Assembly (NCBI GenBank): GCA_913057765.1
Contig: CAJXPH010000094.1
Coordinates: forward strand, 1 to 9,775
Reading direction: 5' to 3'
DNA length: 9,775 bases
From: an uncultured Campylobacteraceae bacterium
Lineage (GTDB): Bacteria > Campylobacterota > Campylobacteria > Campylobacterales > Arcobacteraceae
Shown here: positions 5,890-9,775 of the stretch, piece after piece
Layout: each line of letters opens with the position of its first letter
Numbering within the stretch: position 1 is the stretch's first letter
Notes under the pieces: model-generated
Database searches by the model: none
What the model was told of the DNA's origin: nothing
The model's input: only the letters and a program-made list of their open reading frames with translations
Program-made: the position numbers and the translations under genes

Positions 5890-7557
5890 CTATATATCTA
5901 ATAGACTAATACGAACACTTTCTTTTACACGACTATCTTCTGATTTCCCAATAAGTTCTATATTTATTTGGGTAGTCTTATTTTCATCTGTTTTATAGTT
6001 TATCAAAGAAAAATTATGTTGAGGGAAAATAGTTTCTCTTTCAAATCTAAAACTAGAATTCTTACCAATAGTTCCAGCTTGTGCAGTAGCTTTTGCTAAA
6101 AGTCCCATTTTTAATGGTCCAACAGCAGCATAAGTAATTGCACTTGAAGTTAACTGAAAAACTTTTGCATTTTTATGTTTCTTTTTATCACTAAAAAGTT
6201 TAAAAATACCACCAATATGAACATCTCCGCTTAAAACTACTAAAGGTCTTTTGGTATTATGGGAAGCTTTAAAAATTGTATTTAGAATTTTGATAAACTC
6301 TTTACCATGCTTTTCATGTGCCCAATGATCTCGAACATCATCTCTTGCCCCAAATATCGCAACCCAATCAAGAATATTACTTACAAAATCTTTTAGATGA
6401 ACCATAGGAACCGTTGAAACTACAAAAATTGGTCCTTTATTATTACTATTTTCAAGTTCTTTTGACCAGTCTAAAAATCTTTTCATTTGATTTTTACCTA
6501 AAATTGTATAATTTTCATCAAAATTTCTTTTTCCTCTCATATCAAGGACAAAAAAATCACTTCCACAAGTATTAAAATCATAATCAAAACAATCTTTTAC
6601 ATTTTCACGTTTTGGATTATGGCTATGCTGATATTCTTTATACACATGAGTAGCCGCCTTAAACATATTAGAAGCTAGTTTTAAATTAGTTTTTTTATTT
6701 TCCCATTCAAAAATAGTATCTAATTCATTTGATAACTCATCTTTTGTATAAGAACCCCATCCATCCATAATTTCATGGTCATCCCAAGTCATATAATTGG
6801 GAAACTGTCTATGTACTGCTTTTACACCAGGAAATCCCCAATAACCCCTGTATATATCTCTATACCAAGAATACATATCATCGATTGTAGGCTTATCTTT
6901 TTTTACTTTTTTTAACCAATTCCAAATATTTAAGTAATCAACTCCATCACAATATACTTGGTCTCCACCTCCAATTACAAATTTTGCATTTGAAAATTTC
7001 AATTCCTTCTCCATTAAATCCCACATGCTTGCGTCTGATTTTGATTCATTTTTTGGATCAAATGGCATATGACAACTGTATAATCCAAAACTTATATCCC
7101 ATGATTTAGCAATTTCATTTTTTGGCATTGTTCTAAATGAATGTGAGTTTTCAACTCCTATTTCCCAATTTTCTTCATCTAAATTATATGCTCCGTAGTA
7201 ATAAATACTATCTTCATCTAATTTTGATATTGAATCATTTTCAAAAGTATTTAATACACAGGTAAAATCACTAGTCCCATCAACAGTCACTTCAACTGCA
7301 CAGTGTAAAGGTAGATTATCATTAAGTTTCTTACTAAATCTAGTATACAAACTTTCTATTTCTTTTGGTTTTTTACTTACATCATCTTTAAGAGAAGTTT
7401 TAGAAAGGACAAGAAGATATTTGCCTTTAGACTTAAATCTAAACCAGAGTTTAGTGTCACATGATGTCGTATGCCCAACTATTGAACCTCTATCAAGTCT
7501 TGTTAACCACTTTCTTTCTTTTAAATTATAAAAAGTTAAATCTTTTTTATTTGACAT
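5890..7557 (-). CDS. PhoD-like metallophosphatase, apparently cytoplasmic
   Basis: This is a 555-aa protein of the alkaline phosphatase D (PhoD-like metallophosphatase) family, which hydrolyses phosphomono- or diesters with a bound metal cluster. Residues about 25-145 form a beta-rich N-terminal domain. The catalytic domain begins near 155 with FGLYSCHMPFD, followed by GGGDQVYCD (196-204), TWDDHE (257-262) and LSGDVHIGG (442-450), which supply the metal-binding Asp and His residues. Classical PhoD is exported by the Tat pathway, but this protein begins MSNKKDLTFYNL with no twin-arginine motif or hydrophobic segment, so it probably acts inside the cell. The start is secure, with AAGGAG 6 nt before the ATG. 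The natural substrate is unknown. It is the first gene of a minus-strand pair with the alpha/beta hydrolase. Confidence 0.88.
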   Translation of the reverse strand: MSNKKDLTFYNLKERKWLTRLDRGSIVGHTTSCDTKLWFRFKSKGKYLLVLSKTSLKDDVSKKPKEIESLYTRFSKKLNDNLPLHCAVEVTVDGTSDFTCVLNTFENDSISKLDEDSIYYYGAYNLDEENWEIGVENSHSFRTMPKNEIAKSWDISFGLYSCHMPFDPKNESKSDASMWDLMEKELKFSNAKFVIGGGDQVYCDGVDYLNIWNWLKKVKKDKPTIDDMYSWYRDIYRGYWGFPGVKAVHRQFPNYMTWDDHEIMDGWGSYTKDELSNELDTIFEWENKKTNLKLASNMFKAATHVYKEYQHSHNPKRENVKDCFDYDFNTCGSDFFVLDMRGKRNFDENYTILGKNQMKRFLDWSKELENSNNKGPIFVVSTVPMVHLKDFVSNILDWVAIFGARDDVRDHWAHEKHGKEFIKILNTIFKASHNTKRPLVVLSGDVHIGGIFKLFSDKKKHKNAKVFQLTSSAITYAAVGPLKMGLLAKATAQAGTIGKNSSFRFERETIFPQHNFSLINYKTDENKTTQINIELIGKSEDSRVKESVRISLLDI

Positions 7558-7576
7558 CTTTTACTCCTTATTTGAT

Positions 7577-7604
7577 TTTATACTATATAATAATTAATAA
7601 ACAA
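7577..7604 (-). promoter_or_regulatory. Candidate promoter of the phoD-like gene
   Basis: On the minus strand TTGTTT (7599-7604) is separated by 16 bp from TATAAA (7577-7582). Transcription would start near 7570, directly ahead of the Shine-Dalgarno AAGGAG (7564-7569). The surroundings are almost pure A/T, so chance matches are easy. Confidence 0.35.
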
Positions 7605-7610
7605 ATTAGT

Positions 7611-7616
7611 TATAAT
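7611..7616 (+). promoter_or_regulatory. Candidate -10 box for the membrane protein/hemoglobin pair
   Basis: A consensus TATAAT lies at 7611-7616 on the plus strand, predicting a start near 7623. No good -35 is seen at 17 bp. Because the region is very AT-rich this is only suggestive. The resulting leader would be about 17 nt to the TTG at 7640, or about 83 nt to the ATT at 7706. Confidence 0.35.
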
Positions 7617-7639
7617 ATATTAACATAATTTCTTTACTA

Positions 7640-8122
7640 TTGATTTCTATCAATGTAATTTACTGTATATTTATATATATTTCAAAAAAATCAAAAGGAT
7701 TTCTTATTACATTCACAATCATACATTTAATTCATTTTTTCGCAGTATTTATTTATGGTGGGTTTTTATTCGTTGATAACTTATTCATGTCAAAAATATC
7801 ACAAACTTTAGATGCAGATGAAACGGCAAAAGCTAGAGAAGCAATTATGATGCACGTAAGAAAAGTTGTACCATGGGCACTTTTAGTTGCAGTAGCATCT
7901 GGTATTTATCTTATAATAAAAGTATTTGGACCAATTTCTGAAGATGGATTAAATACCTTTCAAATCATCTTAAGTATAAAAGCATTTTTTGGTTTATGGT
8001 TAGGAATTAGAGGATTCAATCAAAAATTCTTTAAAATGAATCCTTTCTTATTTACAAGTCATCTTTTCCCGTTTTTTTGTGTGATTCTTATCATATTTTT
8101 ATCTCAAATAATGTACCTATAA
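7640..8122 (+). CDS. Small four-helix integral membrane protein, possibly CopD/HemJ-like; start uncertain
   Basis: This is a hydrophobic protein of up to 160 aa. Four membrane segments are visible, at about residues 24-47, 77-97, 107-123 and 140-159 counted from the TTG at 7640. Helix 1 contains His29 and His32 and helix 4 starts at His141, a spacing that could bind heme or a metal across the membrane. The general look (IHLIHFFAVFIYGG) recalls CopD/HemJ-type small membrane proteins, but I do not recognise the family firmly. The start is unclear. The only standard in-frame start upstream of helix 1 is TTG at 7640, which has no ribosome site. An AAAAGGA (7693-7699) sits 6 nt before an ATT codon at 7706, which would give 138 aa beginning right at helix 1. 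The first in-frame ATG (residue 50) would remove helix 1. The truncated hemoglobin gene begins 9 bp after the stop, so the two are probably one operon. Confidence 0.72.
   Translation: MISINVIYCIFIYISKKSKGFLITFTIIHLIHFFAVFIYGGFLFVDNLFMSKISQTLDADETAKAREAIMMHVRKVVPWALLVAVASGIYLIIKVFGPISEDGLNTFQIILSIKAFFGLWLGIRGFNQKFFKMNPFLFTSHLFPFFCVILIIFLSQIMYL
7693..7708 (+). promoter_or_regulatory. Ribosome binding site that may select an ATT start
   Basis: AAAAGGA (7693-7699) is followed after 6 nt by ATT (7706-7708), in frame with the membrane protein. The GGA-to-start spacing is the same as at aceE. Initiation here would yield a protein starting (M)TFTIIHLIHF. ATT starts are rare, infC being the classic example, so this is a proposal to set against the SD-less TTG at 7640. 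Confidence 0.35.
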
Positions 8123-8131
8123 AGAGTTGTT

Positions 8132-8509
8132 TTGTTAGAAAAAAATATTACTGAAAAAAACATAGAAACATTTGTAATCAAATTTTATACAAAGATCATG
8201 GAAGATGATGAAGTTGGACCATTTTTCATAGGAATATTAGGTGATGATATTAATAATAAAAAATGGAAAGAACATATTGAAGTACTAAGTGATTTTTGGG
8301 CTTCAGTTACTTTAGGCCATCGCTCTTACATGGGTTCACCATTTGCTCCTCATAGGCAATTACAAGGACTAAAAAGAGAAACTTTTTATAGATGGCTTGA
8401 AATATTTTTTAAAACTCTTGACGAAACTTATGAAAATGAAACATCACTTGTATTTAAAGAAACAGGTTCAATCATGGCACAAAATTTTATGAGAAATTTA
8501 AAGCTGTAA
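8132..8509 (+). CDS. Group III truncated hemoglobin (2/2 globin)
   Basis: This is a 125-aa cytoplasmic heme protein that binds O2, NO or related ligands, resembling Campylobacter jejuni Ctr (trHbP). Recognisable positions are Tyr19 (B10) in FYTKIM, His48 (E7) in WKEHIE, the proximal heme ligand His74 (F8) in FAPHRQL, and Trp88 (G8) in FYRWLEIF. This is the usual group III ligand-binding set. The pocket segment LSDFWASVTLGHRSYMGSP is also family-like. The start is TTG at 8132-8134: GAG lies 5 nt upstream, it gives a Ctr-like N-terminus with the B10 tyrosine at about residue 19, and the first ATG (residue 23) would cut into helix B. The gene follows the membrane protein by 9 bp, so translation may be coupled. 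It ends just before a strong hairpin. The physiological role (nitrosative stress, oxygen handling or electron transfer) cannot be fixed from sequence. Confidence 0.93.
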   Translation: MLEKNITEKNIETFVIKFYTKIMEDDEVGPFFIGILGDDINNKKWKEHIEVLSDFWASVTLGHRSYMGSPFAPHRQLQGLKRETFYRWLEIFFKTLDETYENETSLVFKETGSIMAQNFMRNLKL

Positions 8510-8517
8510 AAATATAA

Positions 8518-8553
8518 AAAGAAACTATATACTTTTTTGTATATAGTTTCTTT
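8518..8553. terminator. Bidirectional hairpin terminator
   Basis: This is a perfect 15-bp inverted repeat (arms 8518-8532 and 8539-8553) with a TTTTTT loop, between the convergent hemoglobin gene (stop at 8509) and chemoreceptor gene (stop at 8557). The outer base pairs are AAAGAAAC/GTTTCTTT, so the 3' arm ends in a T-rich run on the plus strand. A T-rich tail (TTTTTATATTTTTAC) also follows on the minus strand. Confidence 0.8.
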
Positions 8554-8556
8554 ATC

Positions 8557-9727
8557 TTAAACCGTTAGTTCATTCTTACCAATAAACTCTTTTTCATCTG
8601 CATCTTCAACAATTTTTGTAGCAATATTTCTTGTATTTACTGCAATTTCCTTTGTCTGAGATGATACAGAAGCATTTTTTTGTGTTTGCTGATCTAATAA
8701 TCCAATAGCATCATTAATCTGTTCAATTCCTGATTGTTGTTCTTTAGATGCACTTGTCACATCATTTATAAGTTCAATTGTATTAGTTATACTTGCATTT
8801 AATCCTGAATAACCTTCGGTCATCTTAGTAGCTATACCTTTACCTTCATTTGCTTTTGAAGTAGCATTTTCAACGAGACTTTTAATTTCATTTGCAGCTT
8901 CAGCACTTCTTGCTGCAAGATTTCTTACTTCTTGTGCAACAACAGCAAATCCTTTTCCAGCTTCACCAGCAGTAGCAGCTTCAACAGCAGCATTTAGAGA
9001 TAGAATATTAGTTTGAAATGATATCTGATCAATAATACTAATAGCTTCACTAATTAAATTTACTTGCTCATTGATCTCGTCCATTGCAACAGTTGTTTTA
9101 TTTGCCAAAACTTGCCCATCTTTTACCGCAATAGTTACTTCGTCAGCATGAGAAGACATTCTAATTACATTCTCAGTATTATGACTAATACTTCCAGTCA
9201 TCTCTTCAAGTGCAGCCGCTGTCTGTTCTAATGAAGCAGCCGCTTCATTTGATGAAGTATTTAAAATATTTACATTTTCTAAAAGTATTTTTGCTGAATC
9301 ATCTATAACTAAACCATTTTTCTTATTTTCCACTAGCATATTGGTAATCATATTTCCAACATTTAAAATACTTGTTTCAACATGACCTTCTGCATTTCTA
9401 ATATTGTTTGTAAAATCTAAATCAGAATATGAATTTAAAACATCAGTGATTTTATTTATACTCCCACCAACAGTTTTATTCATTACTTCAAGCATTTCAT
9501 TTATTTCATTTTTTAATTCTTCGAGATTTTGGCTTTTTGCATTGTATTCAAGTCTTTGATATAAATATCCCTTTTTAATTTGAGAAACTATATTTTTAAC
9601 TTCTTCCATAAACTTTATATCATCAAGAATAATCTCTTCTGTAATCTTTATATTCTCATTTACTTTCTTTGCCATAATTCCAATAGCATCTTTTCTATCT
9701 TCAGCAAGTAACTTTACATTTTCACTC
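8557..9727 (-). CDS. Methyl-accepting chemotaxis protein, N-terminal part missing
   Basis: This is the C-terminal 389 residues of a chemoreceptor, which relays ligand binding to CheA/CheW at the cell pole. Counting from the first genomic residue, about 1-140 is a helical HAMP-like/linker region (LEELKNEINEMLEVMNKTVG, then YSDLDFTNNI). The rest is the long coiled-coil signalling domain. Its hairpin tip is unmistakable: QTNILSLNAAVEAATAGEAG then FAVVAQEVRNLAARS. Methylation-type EQTAAALEEM is on the descending helix. There is no C-terminal NWETF-like pentapeptide; the protein ends KEFIGKNELTV, so CheR/CheB tethering there is not expected. The sensor domain, transmembrane helices and start lie beyond the contig. 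The apparent start at 9756 is inside adapter sequence and is false. The ligand therefore cannot be inferred. Confidence 0.95.
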
Positions 9728-9775
9728 CTGTCTCTTATACACATCTCCGAGCCCACGAGACCAGAGAGGATCTCG
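9728..9775 (-). other. Nextera read-2 adapter plus i7 index and P7 start (synthetic)
   Basis: Positions 9728-9761 are the reverse complement of the 34-nt Nextera read-2 adapter. They are followed by an 8-nt index CAGAGAGG (9762-9769; it matches i7 N708 from memory) and ATCTCG, the start of the P7 flow-cell sequence. Translated on the minus strand, the adapter again yields MGSEMCIRDR, fused to the chemoreceptor fragment. Confidence 0.98.

Noticed and set aside
7787..7789. ATG at residue 50 as the start of the membrane protein
   Set aside because: It would delete the first membrane helix and its histidines, and no ribosome site precedes it.
39..9727. The two adapters as ends of a transposon, or proof of a circular element
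   Set aside because: The mosaic ends belong to the synthetic Nextera adapters, with index and P7 sequence attached. The 9-bp flanks at the two ends differ, and no transposase gene is present.
39..9727. CRISPR arrays, tRNA/rRNA genes, insertion sequences, toxin-antitoxin or defence modules
   Set aside because: I looked for regularly spaced repeats, RNA-like GC-rich islands and such gene families. None was seen, and intergenic gaps are all at most 165 bp.

Overview
The window is one assembled contig that carries untrimmed Illumina Nextera (Tn5) adapter at both ends. Positions 1-38 and 9728-9775 are synthetic, and only about 39-9727 is genomic. The genome is strongly AT-rich. The gene set is a homodimeric-type pyruvate dehydrogenase E1, a Campylobacter Ctr-like group III truncated hemoglobin and a chemoreceptor with a typical signalling tip. 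This suggests a Campylobacterota bacterium, most likely an Arcobacter-like one. That assignment rests on protein character and composition and was not tested by a search.

Layout, left to right. (1) The 3' part of a parvulin-type PpiC prolyl isomerase (+), cut by the left adapter. It ends at a perfect hairpin that probably terminates transcription in both directions. (2) A minus-strand pair: aceE (889 aa) followed 31 bp later by a zinc-less MDR alcohol dehydrogenase/quinone oxidoreductase-like gene. (3) A 165-bp divergent intergenic region, the longest gene-free stretch in the window. It has a well-formed promoter for an AraC-family regulator and a 12-bp direct repeat at 22-bp spacing. (4) The AraC/GyrI-like regulator (+), whose end overlaps the convergent gene by 17 bp. 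(5) A minus-strand pair: a PhoD-like metallophosphatase without a signal peptide, then an alpha/beta hydrolase. (6) A plus-strand pair: a small four-helix membrane protein (possibly CopD/HemJ-like) and a group III truncated hemoglobin 9 bp downstream, both lacking an ATG start. (7) A bidirectional hairpin terminator. (8) The C-terminal 389 residues of a methyl-accepting chemotaxis protein (-), cut by the right adapter.

Most genes look like ordinary chromosomal metabolism, regulation and chemotaxis. There is no sign of an integrated element, CRISPR array, RNA gene or toxin-antitoxin module. The points most worth a second look are the membrane protein/truncated hemoglobin pair with its unusual start codons, the repeat-bearing aceE/araC divergent promoter with an apparently leaderless regulator mRNA, and the adapter-derived protein N-termini that would mislead annotation.
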